Below are positions 43,205-52,239 of a stretch of DNA of 64,000 nt, one piece after another. The stretch lies in assembly GCF_001425355.1 (NCBI RefSeq), contig NZ_LMQN01000019.1, forward strand, positions 1 to 64,000, given 5' to 3'. The notes under the pieces were generated by a model. That model saw only the letters and a program-made list of their open reading frames with translations. It made no database searches and was not told the origin of the DNA. Within the stretch, counting starts at the first letter, position 1; the number at the start of each line of letters is the position of its first letter. The stretch is from Chryseobacterium sp. Leaf405. Lineage in GTDB: Bacteria; Bacteroidota; Bacteroidia; Flavobacteriales; Weeksellaceae. Made by a program: the position numbers and the translations under genes.

Positions 43205-43372
43205 TGGAAATAACCTATATTGCGAATACAAATAGGGTTAATCCGACTATGCCTCACTCCACGAAAGCTTCATCTATGATCAGTTTAAAAGGTATCTGAC
43301 TTGCAATATTTTATATATTGCTCACAGTAGCGGGTCTGCTTTGGATTTTCACCAAATTCCCTTTTTAAACTG
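43205..43372 (-). promoter_or_regulatory. Cobalamin riboswitch
   Basis: Read on the minus strand, 43372-43281 contains the aptamer core: GGGAATTTGGTGAAAATCC, then CAGACCCGCTACTGTGAG, a stem, and the B12 box AGTCAGATACC. The outer stem pairs AGTTTAAAA-type sequence at 43362-43372 with 43281-43290. A downstream segment (TTTCGTGGAGTGAGGC, TAGTCGG, TTAACCC to about 43205) looks like the regulatory domain. It lies about 50 bases before btuB, so binding of B12 should switch off the uptake operon. The remaining bases of the 43155-43521 interval hold no gene. Confidence 0.92.
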
Positions 43373-43521
43373 TTGCAAATTTAAGTTTTTAATTATTACT
43401 TGGCAATGAGAAATTGTTAAATTATTCTTTGATTTTTTGAAAATTCTATAAAGTGAAAACGGAATTGAAATCCTAAAAATATTATGAATTCTGTATTTTA
43501 AATGAAATTATACTGATAATA

Positions 43522-44004
43522 CTACAAAAACGTCGAGTCAAAATAAAACGGCAACAAATCTTTAATTGCATGCACTTTAAAGACTTCTTCATTCATACTT
43601 GAAAAATAAAGGTCAATATTTTCGTTTTGTTTTGTTTCATATTCCATTAAGCTCTGTCTGCAGGCACCACATGGCGGAATTGGAGGATTTTTCTCATGGA
43701 ATTCTTTCGGACCTCCTACAACGAAAATCTTTTTAATCTTAACATCCGGAAAATTAGCGGCAATCCAGAAAAGAGCCGTTCTCTCAGCACAAAGCCCAGA
43801 AGGATAAGCGGCATTTTCCTGATTGTTTCCGGAATATATTTCACCATTTTCCAGTAAGACAGAACAACCTACCCAAAAGTTTGAATAAGGCGCATAAGCA
43901 TTTTCACGAGCCTGTTTTGCTCTTTCGAATAATTCTTTTTCAACATCACTCAGTTCGCTGCTATTCTTAAAATATTCGTAACTGATCAGAGTTTCTTTTT
44001 TCAT
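43522..44004 (-). CDS. cdd: Cytidine deaminase
   Basis: From ATG 44004 (MKKETLISYEYFKNSSEL) it has 160 residues. The zinc site is formed by CAERTAL (catalytic Glu and first Cys) and PCGACRQSL (two Cys). NAYAPYSNFWVGCSVLLENGEIYSGNNQENAAYPSG is the substrate region. It converts cytidine to uridine in pyrimidine salvage in the cytoplasm. Confidence 0.94.
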   Translation of the reverse strand: MKKETLISYEYFKNSSELSDVEKELFERAKQARENAYAPYSNFWVGCSVLLENGEIYSGNNQENAAYPSGLCAERTALFWIAANFPDVKIKKIFVVGGPKEFHEKNPPIPPCGACRQSLMEYETKQNENIDLYFSSMNEEVFKVHAIKDLLPFYFDSTFL

Positions 44005-44107
44005 ATATTGTGGATTCAAAAAAGGGGAGTAAATTTACTTCTTTTTCATGAGGTGGGCAATATAATCTCATTCTTCAAAATTTTAACAAAAAAATAGTAG
44101 TATCAAA

Positions 44108-45154
44108 ATGTTATATACTTCAATCAAATTCAGAAATGTTGAGTTGAAAAACCGTTGGGTAATGTCGCCAATGTGTATGTATTCTTCCGAGAACGGACTT
44201 GCCAATGATTTTCATTTTGTGCATTACGGAAGCAGAGCACAGGGCGGAACAGGTTTAATTATAGTAGAAGCATCAGGTGTAGAGCCTAACGGTAGAATCA
44301 CCAATCACTGCATGGGAATCTGGAATGATGAACAGGCAGAAAAATTGCAGAAAATTGTGGAATTTGTTCACAAAAACTCCGAAAGTAAAATAGGAATTCA
44401 GTTGTCGCATTCAGGAAGAAAGGGTTCGACATGGAATAATGTTCAAATTCCTATTGAAGAAGGTTGGGAAACAGTTGCGCCAAGCCCGATTCCTTATCAT
44501 CCCACGGAAAGAATTCCTCATGTTTTAACGGCTGAAGAAATTAAAGAACAGGTTCAAAACTTTAAAGATTCTGCAAGAAGAGCAGTAAAAGCTGGTTTTA
44601 ATGTGATTGAAATTCATGGAGCGCATGGATATCTTATTCATCAGTTTTTATCACCACTTTCAAACATCAGAACCGATGAATATGGCGGAAGTTTTGAAAA
44701 CAGAATCAGATTTTTAATTGAAATTGTGGATGCTGTTAATGAAGAGCTGAACGAAAATGTTGCATTGTTTGTAAGAATTTCCGGAACAGAATACGCAGAA
44801 AATGGTTGGGACATTAATGAAAGTGTGGAATTAGCAAAAGTATTAAAGAATCATTCTGTTGACTTGGTTGATGTTTCCAGTGGTGGAAATATTCATGGTG
44901 TGAAAATTCCACTTTTTGAAGGATATCAGGTTCCGTTATCTTCTCAGGTAAAAAATGAAGCAGAAATAAAAACTGCGGCGGTGGGTCTAATTACAAAAAT
45001 AGAGCACGCAGAAGAAATTCTACAAAAAGGAGACGCTGATTTAATTTTTATTGCAAGAGAAATGTTGAGAAATCCATATATTGCGGTTCAGGGTTCTTTT
45101 GAAACAAACGAAGAATGCTTTTTTCCTCATCAGTATTTAAGAGCGAAAATTTAA
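44108..45154 (+). CDS. Old Yellow Enzyme family NAD(P)H:flavin oxidoreductase (YqjM/NamA-like)
   Basis: A 348-residue FMN enzyme of the thermophilic-like OYE class. MSPMCMYSSENGLANDFHFVHYG carries the Cys near residue 22 that tunes the flavin in YqjM. HSGRKGS, HGAHGYLIHQFLSPLSNIRTDEYGG (the catalytic His pair and substrate Tyr) and FIAREMLRNPY (FMN phosphate site) follow. It reduces activated C=C bonds. The physiological substrate is unknown. Confidence 0.92.
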   Translation: MLYTSIKFRNVELKNRWVMSPMCMYSSENGLANDFHFVHYGSRAQGGTGLIIVEASGVEPNGRITNHCMGIWNDEQAEKLQKIVEFVHKNSESKIGIQLSHSGRKGSTWNNVQIPIEEGWETVAPSPIPYHPTERIPHVLTAEEIKEQVQNFKDSARRAVKAGFNVIEIHGAHGYLIHQFLSPLSNIRTDEYGGSFENRIRFLIEIVDAVNEELNENVALFVRISGTEYAENGWDINESVELAKVLKNHSVDLVDVSSGGNIHGVKIPLFEGYQVPLSSQVKNEAEIKTAAVGLITKIEHAEEILQKGDADLIFIAREMLRNPYIAVQGSFETNEECFFPHQYLRAKI

Positions 45155-45172
45155 GTGTATTAAAAAAATAAT

Positions 45173-45457
45173 ATGAAAGTTGAAGACTTCTTGTTGCCTT
45201 GCCCCATCAAGAGATTTTTCGGAGTAGAGTGTCTTGGCTGCGGAAGTCAGAGAGCAATTTTGATGGTTTTCAAAGGTCAGTTTTCAGAAGCTTTTCATCT
45301 TTATCCTGCAGTGTATACATTGTTGATTTTCTTTGGAATTTTGGTGGTAAGTTTCATTGATAAGAAAAGGAAATATGGTAATATATTGATTGCTTTGGCT
45401 GTAATAAATTTAATTATAATGGTCACTTCATATTTTTATAAACACTTTTTACATTAG
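45173..45457 (+). CDS. DUF2752 membrane protein
   Basis: A 94-residue protein with the DUF2752 signature CPIKRFFGVECLGCGSQRA and two following membrane spans (VYTLLIFFGILVVSFI and ALAVINLIIMVTSYFY). The conserved Cys residues suggest metal or redox chemistry but the role is unknown. It follows the OYE gene by 18 bases and ends at a terminator. Confidence 0.85.
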   Translation: MKVEDFLLPCPIKRFFGVECLGCGSQRAILMVFKGQFSEAFHLYPAVYTLLIFFGILVVSFIDKKRKYGNILIALAVINLIIMVTSYFYKHFLH

Positions 45458-45477
45458 ATAATTTAAAAAATAAAACT

Positions 45478-45504
45478 AAAAAGATCGCTCATGGCGGTCT
45501 TTTT
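45478..45504 (+). terminator. Terminator after the DUF2752 gene
   Basis: Arms AAAAAGATCGC (45478-45488) and GCGGTCTTTTT (45494-45504) pair with one G-U, followed by more T. Confidence 0.75.
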
Positions 45505-45667
45505 GCAATTAAAAATGTTAATGATTCTTAAAAATTAAATCAAAAATCGTAGAATTACTACAGAATGTAAAACTCAGTGTTAAAAATTCTCTCAATTAAA
45601 TTCTGAAACTTATATTTGTGGTACCATCATAATGAAAGTCGAATATTAATGAATAAAATTTACAAGT

Positions 45668-46072
45668 ATGGCAGCAAATTCTAGAGGAATTTTAAAATTC
45701 AACGGAGGGGAAGGACAAAAATTATTAAAACTGAACTACAGCGTTTCCCGATCTACGGATGTTTCGGGTAGAGTAGCTTCAGATCCTTCCAACGCAATTA
45801 TCAAAGTAACAGTAGAAGCAACGGAAAAATCAGATATTCTGGAAAGTTTACTGAACGGAAAATATAAACCGACAAAGGGAGAAATTTCTTTTAATAAATC
45901 TCACGAAGAAGGAACGTTGATCACATTAAACTGGGAAAACGGTTATGTGATTCAGCATGAGGTAGATTTCGATGCTATTGACAGTAACAATATGTTGATC
46001 AGTTTTGTAATCAGCGCAGAAGAGATCACTTACGGAAACTCTGAGTACAAAGGACTTTGGCCATCCAGCTAA
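45668..46072 (+). CDS. tssD: T6SS tube protein Hcp/TssD, Bacteroidota type
   Basis: A 134-residue protein matching the Bacteroidota TssD family (MAANSRGILKFNGGEGQKLLKLNYSVSRSTDVSGRVAS, YGNSEYKGLWPSS). Hexameric rings of Hcp stack into the tube that is fired into target cells and can carry effectors. It heads this cargo island, with TATATTTG at 45611-45618 as a possible -7 element. A hairpin separates it from vgrG. Confidence 0.92.
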   Translation: MAANSRGILKFNGGEGQKLLKLNYSVSRSTDVSGRVASDPSNAIIKVTVEATEKSDILESLLNGKYKPTKGEISFNKSHEEGTLITLNWENGYVIQHEVDFDAIDSNNMLISFVISAEEITYGNSEYKGLWPSS

Positions 46073-46139
46073 GTCTTTATTAAATTAAGAATGAAAATTT
46101 TTAATAAAAGGTTTTCAACAGATATTCTGAAATTATTTT

Positions 46140-46180
46140 CAAAAGGGAAATCGTTATCTCTGATTATGAATTCCCTTTTG
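46140..46180 (+). terminator. Hairpin between hcp and vgrG
   Basis: Perfect 10-base arms CAAAAGGGAA (46140-46149) and TTCCCTTTTG (46171-46180) with a 21-base loop, then an A+T-rich run. It could act as a partial terminator or 3' stabiliser, giving more Hcp than VgrG. Confidence 0.45.
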
Positions 46181-46223
46181 CTGAATAATTTTTAGTTTAA
46201 AAACACACATCAAACACAAAATT

Positions 46224-48155
46224 ATGTCATCCACACCTGAACACAATGGGAGTGCACCATTCCGTCCGACACAAAATGCAGACGGAATTTCTGCAAATCA
46301 TCATATTGGAATTAACCGTCTGGTTAAGCTTTCGGTTGTTATCGAAGGTAAAATTATCAAGCACTACAAACATTTTACGCTAAAACAAAGTGCACAACGT
46401 CATCATGAGTTTAAACTTACGCTGGCTCACGATGCTTTGGGTGATCTTCAAAACCATACGTTGGAAGAAGCGAATAAATTTCTTGGAAAACGTTTAACAG
46501 CGGTAATTTCCTATAAAGATATTGAAAGCAGCCCGGAAAGAACTTTTGTTGGAGTTATCACAGGGGTAGGTTTCAGTCAGGAAAAGATGAGCTTGGGAAA
46601 TATTGTACTTTCTGGTTATAGCCCAACCATTTTATTGGATGGAGCTCCTCATATCCAAAGTTTTGGAGGAAATCAACCAGTGAATATGGGAATGATTGCC
46701 GAAGAAGTTATCAAACAAGGAATTGATAAAAGCAGGTTTGATGTAAGAATTGATACCAATGATTATTCGCAGATTATTTATAGCAGTCAATACAACGAAA
46801 CCCATTACAATTATCTGGCGAGAATGGCTGAAGCGTATGGCGAACAGTTTTATTATGACGGTGAAGTTTTACATTTTGGAAAGCTTCCGGCTCAGAATAA
46901 ACCCATTCAATTAACCTACGGAAGCAGTGCCAATGATATTAGAGTAGAATTAAAGGCTGTTCATACCAAACCGCAATTCTACGGTTACAACAGCAACAAA
47001 AATGAAAAGCTGGTCTCAGGAGAAACTCCGGTTCAACATGTGAGTGATCTGGCAAAAACCGCTTATGCTCACAATGACAAAATTTATAAAACACCTTCGC
47101 TTCAAGTTGCTCCAATTAAGGCTACAACGCATTTAGATGTGGAATATTCTCAGAAAAGTACGGCGGGAAGTGCTTCTGTAAATGTTTTTTCTATTGCAGG
47201 AAACACGACGGTTCCTTTTTTGCATCCAGGCTGTATTGTAGATGTTCAGATGAGAAAAATGGATTCCAATGAAACATCTTATTTTACCAAAATAATGGCA
47301 ACGGAAGTTACCCATGAAATCGATACTATCGGTCATTATCAGGGTACTTTTGAAGGAATTGCTGCAGATACCGGATTTTTACCAAAACCCGATTTTACGG
47401 TTCCCAAAGCAGAACCGCAAACGGCAGTCGTTGTCTCCAATACGGATATTGAGGGACAGGGAAGAATTCAGGTGAGGTTCGATTGGCAGACGAATGATAC
47501 CACGCATTTTATCAGAATGATGAGTCCTGATGCCGGTGGAACAGATCAGATAACCCAAAACAGAGGATATGTGGCAATTCCGGAAGTTGGAGATCAGGTG
47601 ATGGTGAATTTCGTTCACAACCATCCAGACAGACCTTTCGTCATGGGCGGAATGTTCCATGGAGGAATTGGATTAGGTGGCGGAATTAATAATCATCTTA
47701 AATCTATCCAAACCAGAAGTGGAATCCGAATTTTAATGAATGATGAAGAAGGAAGTGTAAAGATCGTTGATCCTAGTGGTAATATCTATTTCATGGATGG
47801 GAAAGGAAATATTAGCTTAAATGCTCCTAAAAATTTCACATTATATGCGGGAGAAAATATTAATATCACTGCCGGAAAAGAGATTGTTGTTGATGCAGGT
47901 GAAAGTATTTCAAGTACTGCTAACCAGAATATCAATTCTACAGCAGGAAATGACATTGTTCAAAATGCGGCGGGAGATATCAGAGAATCTTCGGATACCA
48001 GAACAGAAATGGTAGAAAAAGAATTCTCCCGACAGTCTGAGACTTCTAATGAAATAGCCGGAGAAATTTCTATGTTTAGCGAGTTGGAAAATATGACCAT
48101 GCAAAGTGGTAAGATTGTAGAATTCAATAGTGCTGAAAAATCTAAACTTTTCTGA
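46224..48155 (+). CDS. vgrG: T6SS spike protein VgrG/TssI
   Basis: A complete 643-residue VgrG. A gp27-like base (residues about 30-380) includes GVITGVGFSQEKMSLGNIVLSGYSPTILLDG and NETHYNYLARMAEAYGEQFYYDG. The gp5-like OB region follows with GQGRIQVRFDWQTND, then GYVAIPEVGDQVMVNFVHNHPDRPFVMG and the beta-helix tip (GENINITAGKEIVVDAGES). The C-terminus is soluble and carries no obvious toxin domain, so cargo must bind through adaptors such as the DUF4280 protein downstream. Its tip region is repeated as orphan fragments at 2440 and 5582. Confidence 0.95.
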   Translation: MSSTPEHNGSAPFRPTQNADGISANHHIGINRLVKLSVVIEGKIIKHYKHFTLKQSAQRHHEFKLTLAHDALGDLQNHTLEEANKFLGKRLTAVISYKDIESSPERTFVGVITGVGFSQEKMSLGNIVLSGYSPTILLDGAPHIQSFGGNQPVNMGMIAEEVIKQGIDKSRFDVRIDTNDYSQIIYSSQYNETHYNYLARMAEAYGEQFYYDGEVLHFGKLPAQNKPIQLTYGSSANDIRVELKAVHTKPQFYGYNSNKNEKLVSGETPVQHVSDLAKTAYAHNDKIYKTPSLQVAPIKATTHLDVEYSQKSTAGSASVNVFSIAGNTTVPFLHPGCIVDVQMRKMDSNETSYFTKIMATEVTHEIDTIGHYQGTFEGIAADTGFLPKPDFTVPKAEPQTAVVVSNTDIEGQGRIQVRFDWQTNDTTHFIRMMSPDAGGTDQITQNRGYVAIPEVGDQVMVNFVHNHPDRPFVMGGMFHGGIGLGGGINNHLKSIQTRSGIRILMNDEEGSVKIVDPSGNIYFMDGKGNISLNAPKNFTLYAGENINITAGKEIVVDAGESISSTANQNINSTAGNDIVQNAAGDIRESSDTRTEMVEKEFSRQSETSNEIAGEISMFSELENMTMQSGKIVEFNSAEKSKLF

Positions 48156-48156
48156 T

Positions 48157-48327
48157 ATGGCCATAAGAAAGACTGCGAAAAATTTAATAATAACCGTCAA
48201 AGACTCTTATTATTTGAGTGCGGGGAGTAAGGTTGAAAAGATTGCAAAAAAAATCAATGTAGAAGCAAAAAAAGAAAATCTGGTTCTCTCATGCAATAAA
48301 AAAATAATGTCTCATGGCAATAAGTAA
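48157..48327 (+). CDS. 56-residue tip-like T6SS-associated protein
   Basis: The ATG at 48157 is one base after the vgrG stop. The sequence (MAIRKTAKNLIITVKDSYYL, then KKINVEAKKENLVLSCNKKI) has alternating hydrophobic residues and short repeats resembling a VgrG beta-helix tip. A similar pattern opens the truncated hydrolase at the window start. It may cap the spike or connect cargo. Its 3' end overlaps the next gene by 14 bases. Confidence 0.6.
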   Translation: MAIRKTAKNLIITVKDSYYLSAGSKVEKIAKKINVEAKKENLVLSCNKKIMSHGNK

Positions 48328-49366
48328 ACTGAAAATACTGATCCTTTTCGTTGTATACAGTTTCTCGCTGATAAATTGTCAAAATAAAAAGATGGAAGAA
48401 AAATATAGTTGGCTGGGAACAGTCTCTGCACCGCAGGAATATCCGATGGAAGTGTATAAAGGAGCTATTATTGCTGATGATTTTACTTATGGCTTTGATG
48501 CCATTTGGGGAACACAAAACACAGGCTGGGGAAATGAAGGCGGAACAATGAGTGTAGAAATTCAAAAAATGGGAATTCCACATAAACTGGAATTTACATG
48601 GTATTCTCTCGTAGAGAATAAATTTTACACCGGAAAATGGGATTTAAACAAAGAAAAAATAAACGATCTGTTTACAAAAGGTTTTATAGATCAGGATAAT
48701 AATAAAAAAACGACCTATACTAATTTTATAGTTGGTCTGGCTCCAAAAGGTAGAGTGGTTTTATGGATCAATGGTTCGGGAAACCAGAAGGAAGTTGGTG
48801 TTTTTCAGGCTCATGATACTATTATTACTAAAGAAAAAGCATACGAAAATGCAAAGTATATGCTAAAGGAAGGTTTTGCAGACCGAATGTTAAATGACGC
48901 ATCTTATGAGACATTTAAACCTGATGTAAGAGCAAAAATAAAAGAACAAGGGTATCCTGATCCAAATCTGTATGATGTTTATAGAGAAAGATACAATTGG
49001 AAACCTATGGTCATCTTACCTGAAGGTGCAGAATGGATAGATTTTGGATTTAAGAATTATAATGGTGAGCAGGAAAATCTTTTCGCTGAAAGTTTACACA
49101 ATGACACGTATCAAAAAAGAGCGATTCCTAAATTCTGCGGTTTTTACTGGCGGGATAAAAGTAAAAACAGATATGCCGTGTGGATAGACTCTTTTGATGA
49201 GAAAGAAATTTTTGAGCTTTTTCAAAAAGGCGGGAAAGAAGAACAAATAGATTTTATTATTAAAATTAATGAAGATAATACCAAAGTATTACTGTTGTTA
49301 AAAACTGAAAAGCAAGAAGTTCCTATTACAAAAGCAAAGATCAGATTATCTCAGAAAATAGAATAG
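48314..49366 (+). CDS. DUF2931 lipoprotein
   Basis: A 350-residue lipoprotein with lipobox SLINC. The N-terminal half matches DUF2931 (KYSWLGTVSAPQEYPMEVYKGAI, GGTMSVEIQKMGIPHKLEFTWYSLVENKFYTGKWDLNKEKI, GLAPKGRVVLWINGSG). The C-terminal half has further beta-structure (FCGFYWRDKSKNRYAVWIDSF). DUF2931 proteins are frequent neighbours of T6SS effector genes in this group. It may be an immunity protein for the downstream lipase, kept in the periplasm; that is inference. Confidence 0.75.
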   Translation: MAISKLKILILFVVYSFSLINCQNKKMEEKYSWLGTVSAPQEYPMEVYKGAIIADDFTYGFDAIWGTQNTGWGNEGGTMSVEIQKMGIPHKLEFTWYSLVENKFYTGKWDLNKEKINDLFTKGFIDQDNNKKTTYTNFIVGLAPKGRVVLWINGSGNQKEVGVFQAHDTIITKEKAYENAKYMLKEGFADRMLNDASYETFKPDVRAKIKEQGYPDPNLYDVYRERYNWKPMVILPEGAEWIDFGFKNYNGEQENLFAESLHNDTYQKRAIPKFCGFYWRDKSKNRYAVWIDSFDEKEIFELFQKGGKEEQIDFIIKINEDNTKVLLLLKTEKQEVPITKAKIRLSQKIE

Positions 49367-49400
49367 CTGATCCTTATTCATCAATTTTAAAATAAGAATT

Positions 49401-50813
49401 ATGCCCAATAATATATTTGGAGATTATACACCAACCATAACCAAAGAGGAAGTGCTAGACATTACTCTCGGGATATTTTTTGATGGTACTTTGAATAATA
49501 AAACCAATACCATCGAAAGAATTGGCAAAACTGACGCATACAAGAAAAAAGGAGGGAATCCTACCGATAATAACAGTTACAATAACGATTGGAGTAATGT
49601 AGCACGTTTGTGGGACAATTACGATAAAAATTTTGGCATTTACATAGAAGGGATTGGTACGGAAGACAAGGAAAAAGATTCAATGTTGGGCTATGCCTTC
49701 GGAACAGGTCCTACCGGAATTCGCGGAAAAGTAAAAAAAGGCTGTGAAGAGATCGTGAAAAAAGTGAAGAATATTAAAAGTGCAAAAAAAGCAGATAAAA
49801 TTACTGTACTTACTTTTGATGTTTTCGGTTTCAGTCGTGGTGCTGCAGCAGCTCGAAATTTTGTTCATGAAATTGGTAAATCAAAATATAAAGCGACCTC
49901 AACAACATATTCAAACGAAGGAATGACTGTTACAGTTCTTTCTGACAGTGATGGTGACGGAGTAGAAGGTCCTGATCTTCCAAAATGGGGACATTTAGGA
50001 CTCAAACTTCAGGAAGCCGGAATTGTAGTTGATGTGTTGAAGGTCAGATTTTTAGGTATTTATGATACCGTTTCTTCTTATTCAAAAAGTTTTTCTGCTA
50101 CCCCGAATTTTCATAATGATGTGGAAGAATTAAGCCTAAACGATATCGGAAAAGCACAGACCGTTATCCATTTTGTAGCAGAAAATGAGCACAGAGAAAA
50201 TTTTGATCTTACCCACGTGCATGTAGGTACAGAAAGAATATTTCCTGGTGTACACTGTGATGTAGGCGGTGCTTATGAAGACGGAACAGAGACGTGGGAG
50301 GAAGTTGAAACATCTTGGACAACCACAACAAAATTAAAAGAATTAAGGAGCCAGCTTATAGCAGATGCCTGGTACAAAGAAGATCAGCTTACTATTGTCA
50401 CAGGCTTTTATCATTCATTAAGGGGGACTCGGGATTTAGTTAAAAGATACAGCTATGTTCCCTTGCATTTTATGGCAGAGTATGGTGTTCAGAAAACAGT
50501 TCCGTTGACTATCAAAAAATTGATTGATGAAAAGTATTCTATTTCGGAAGATCCTTTATTGGTAAGAGTAAAAGATCGTCTCAGATCTTATGCAATGGGA
50601 AATGGTAAACAGTATACTTTTAAGCGATATAAAGAAGTCGAGAACGAATATAGGGGCGCTGCAATACCGGAACAAAAATATGCAGACTATCAAAGAGAAA
50701 TGAAGGAGCAGGATGATTTAAGGATTCTTAGAAATAAATATCTACACTGGTCTGCAAGAAGAGAAGGTATTGGTATGGACCCAACATCAGATAGAGTAAG
50801 AGTATTGCATTAA
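49401..50813 (+). CDS. DUF2235 / Tle1-like T6SS lipase effector
   Basis: A 470-residue alpha/beta hydrolase. ITLGIFFDGTLNNKTN opens the domain. GLY/IEGIGTEDK and FDVFGFSRGAAAARNFVHEI (GxSxG, Ser near residue 143) are followed by VRFLGIYDTVSSY and HVGTERIFPGVHCDVGGAYED, which supply the Asp and His of the triad. Tle1 proteins hydrolyse phospholipids of target membranes after T6SS delivery. The C-terminal 150 residues are helical and hydrophilic. Neighbouring membrane and lipoproteins could give immunity. Confidence 0.88.
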   Translation: MPNNIFGDYTPTITKEEVLDITLGIFFDGTLNNKTNTIERIGKTDAYKKKGGNPTDNNSYNNDWSNVARLWDNYDKNFGIYIEGIGTEDKEKDSMLGYAFGTGPTGIRGKVKKGCEEIVKKVKNIKSAKKADKITVLTFDVFGFSRGAAAARNFVHEIGKSKYKATSTTYSNEGMTVTVLSDSDGDGVEGPDLPKWGHLGLKLQEAGIVVDVLKVRFLGIYDTVSSYSKSFSATPNFHNDVEELSLNDIGKAQTVIHFVAENEHRENFDLTHVHVGTERIFPGVHCDVGGAYEDGTETWEEVETSWTTTTKLKELRSQLIADAWYKEDQLTIVTGFYHSLRGTRDLVKRYSYVPLHFMAEYGVQKTVPLTIKKLIDEKYSISEDPLLVRVKDRLRSYAMGNGKQYTFKRYKEVENEYRGAAIPEQKYADYQREMKEQDDLRILRNKYLHWSARREGIGMDPTSDRVRVLH

Positions 50814-50821
50814 TTTATTAA

Positions 50822-51124
50822 ATGAAAAGACACCTGATCATAAGAGTTGCATTATTATTAATAGGATTTCTATTAATATACATCTATGCCCACTGGGATT
50901 CTTGGTTTCATTCTCATCAATCAATTGGAGGGAACGATGGAATGTCGATTCCCATGGATCTTGTTTTGAATGTCGGCTGGATGACTGTTTGGTGTTTTTT
51001 GCTTTTTATAGAATTGCTTGTAAGCTTTTTTACCTCCCGAAATAAAGAAAATAGAGTTACCAATATAATTTTGATCATGGTGAGCATTATTTTACTTGCC
51101 TTGTATATTTTCAGTATTAAATAA
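50822..51124 (+). CDS. Three-span membrane protein behind the lipase
   Basis: A 100-residue protein with spans at about 5-25, 50-72 and 82-98 (IIRVALLLIGFLLIYIYA, GWMTVWCFLLFIELLVSFF, IILIMVSIILLALYIFS). It begins 9 bases after the lipase stop. It could protect the inner membrane from the lipase, or be an accessory protein. The family is not recognised. Confidence 0.6.
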   Translation: MKRHLIIRVALLLIGFLLIYIYAHWDSWFHSHQSIGGNDGMSIPMDLVLNVGWMTVWCFLLFIELLVSFFTSRNKENRVTNIILIMVSIILLALYIFSIK

Positions 51125-51164
51125 AACCTTTCAAAAATCTGTTTTTGTTGCAGGATCATTTTAA

Positions 51165-52208
51165 ATGCAGAAATTTAATAAACATATCGTCCAGAAGAGC
51201 GAAACTTTAAGAAGTGTTGCTTCTCTATACAACTTATCCGAAGATGCTTTAAAGTTATTTCATAATAACAATTGCAGTGTTAAGGATATGATTTTGATAG
51301 ATTTTACCAGTCAAAAGGAACTTTTTATTCCAAGAACTGCTGTTACCGACAAAAAACGATTGGTAAATTTCGGTCGGGGAAATAGCTTAGCTTTTCAACC
51401 TGAGCATTCATTATTAAAATATGGAGTTACCATTAATATTGAAAATGGAAACCATAAAAATGAGCTTAAATATGAAACTTCTGTACGTTGGTTGAAAACT
51501 GAAAATAATCTGCATTTTTTTGAAATAGACAGAACTTCAAATCTATATCTGAATGAAGAAGAAGTAAATGAAATAGCCGATCTGTTGGCTTATAAGACCT
51601 CTAAAGTTTTATACCCGCTGCAAGTGAGTGTAGATGAAAAAGGGAAATTCAATGATATTGAAAATATTTCAGTGTTTAAAGAAAGGTGGTCTAAGGTAAA
51701 AGAGGAAGTTTATAAAGAATTTGACGGTGAAACAGTAGATGAATATTGTCTTAAAATAGAGAAAATATTAAGTGAGCCTGATACGTTAAGTCTGCTTTTA
51801 AAAAATGACTATTTCATTCGAACATTGTTTTTCGGAATATATCAGAGTTTTGGTCAAAATTTTAAAATTGAAGGTATGCAGACTTTCCCGATCGTGAATA
51901 ATTCGGTAGAACCAAATTATCAGATTGAATTGGAAATAGATCCATTGAAAGATGAATATGATTTAATAAATATAGAAGGATACGGAAACTTACATGACGA
52001 ACGAAGTGTTTATGATTTTATTAATAAAGCACCTTTTTCATTAATCGTAGAAGATAATCCGGAAATGAATAATGAAGGAAGTTGTAGAATAGTACATTAT
52101 CTGAACGGAGAAACTTTGCTTCCCGAATCAGTATATCTGGAATGTAGTATTATGCTGCAGGAGGAAAAAAAGATTACTGTAGCTATTGCAGTGATTAATG
52201 AAAATTAA
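51165..52208 (+). CDS. LysM-like T6SS accessory protein
   Basis: A 347-residue cytoplasmic protein. The N-terminal 55 residues look like a LysM domain (KHIVQKSETLRSVASLYNLSEDALKLFHNNN, then ELFIPRT). A mixed domain of unknown type follows, including KVLYPLQVSVDEKGKFNDIENI. LysM-like domains occur in contractile-injection proteins that join spike and baseplate. Its place before the DUF4280 gene suggests an adaptor or chaperone for the large effector, but this is inference. Confidence 0.65.
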   Translation: MQKFNKHIVQKSETLRSVASLYNLSEDALKLFHNNNCSVKDMILIDFTSQKELFIPRTAVTDKKRLVNFGRGNSLAFQPEHSLLKYGVTINIENGNHKNELKYETSVRWLKTENNLHFFEIDRTSNLYLNEEEVNEIADLLAYKTSKVLYPLQVSVDEKGKFNDIENISVFKERWSKVKEEVYKEFDGETVDEYCLKIEKILSEPDTLSLLLKNDYFIRTLFFGIYQSFGQNFKIEGMQTFPIVNNSVEPNYQIELEIDPLKDEYDLINIEGYGNLHDERSVYDFINKAPFSLIVEDNPEMNNEGSCRIVHYLNGETLLPESVYLECSIMLQEEKKITVAIAVINEN

Positions 52209-52239
52209 GAATTATCAAATCACGAAAATATAAAATAAA

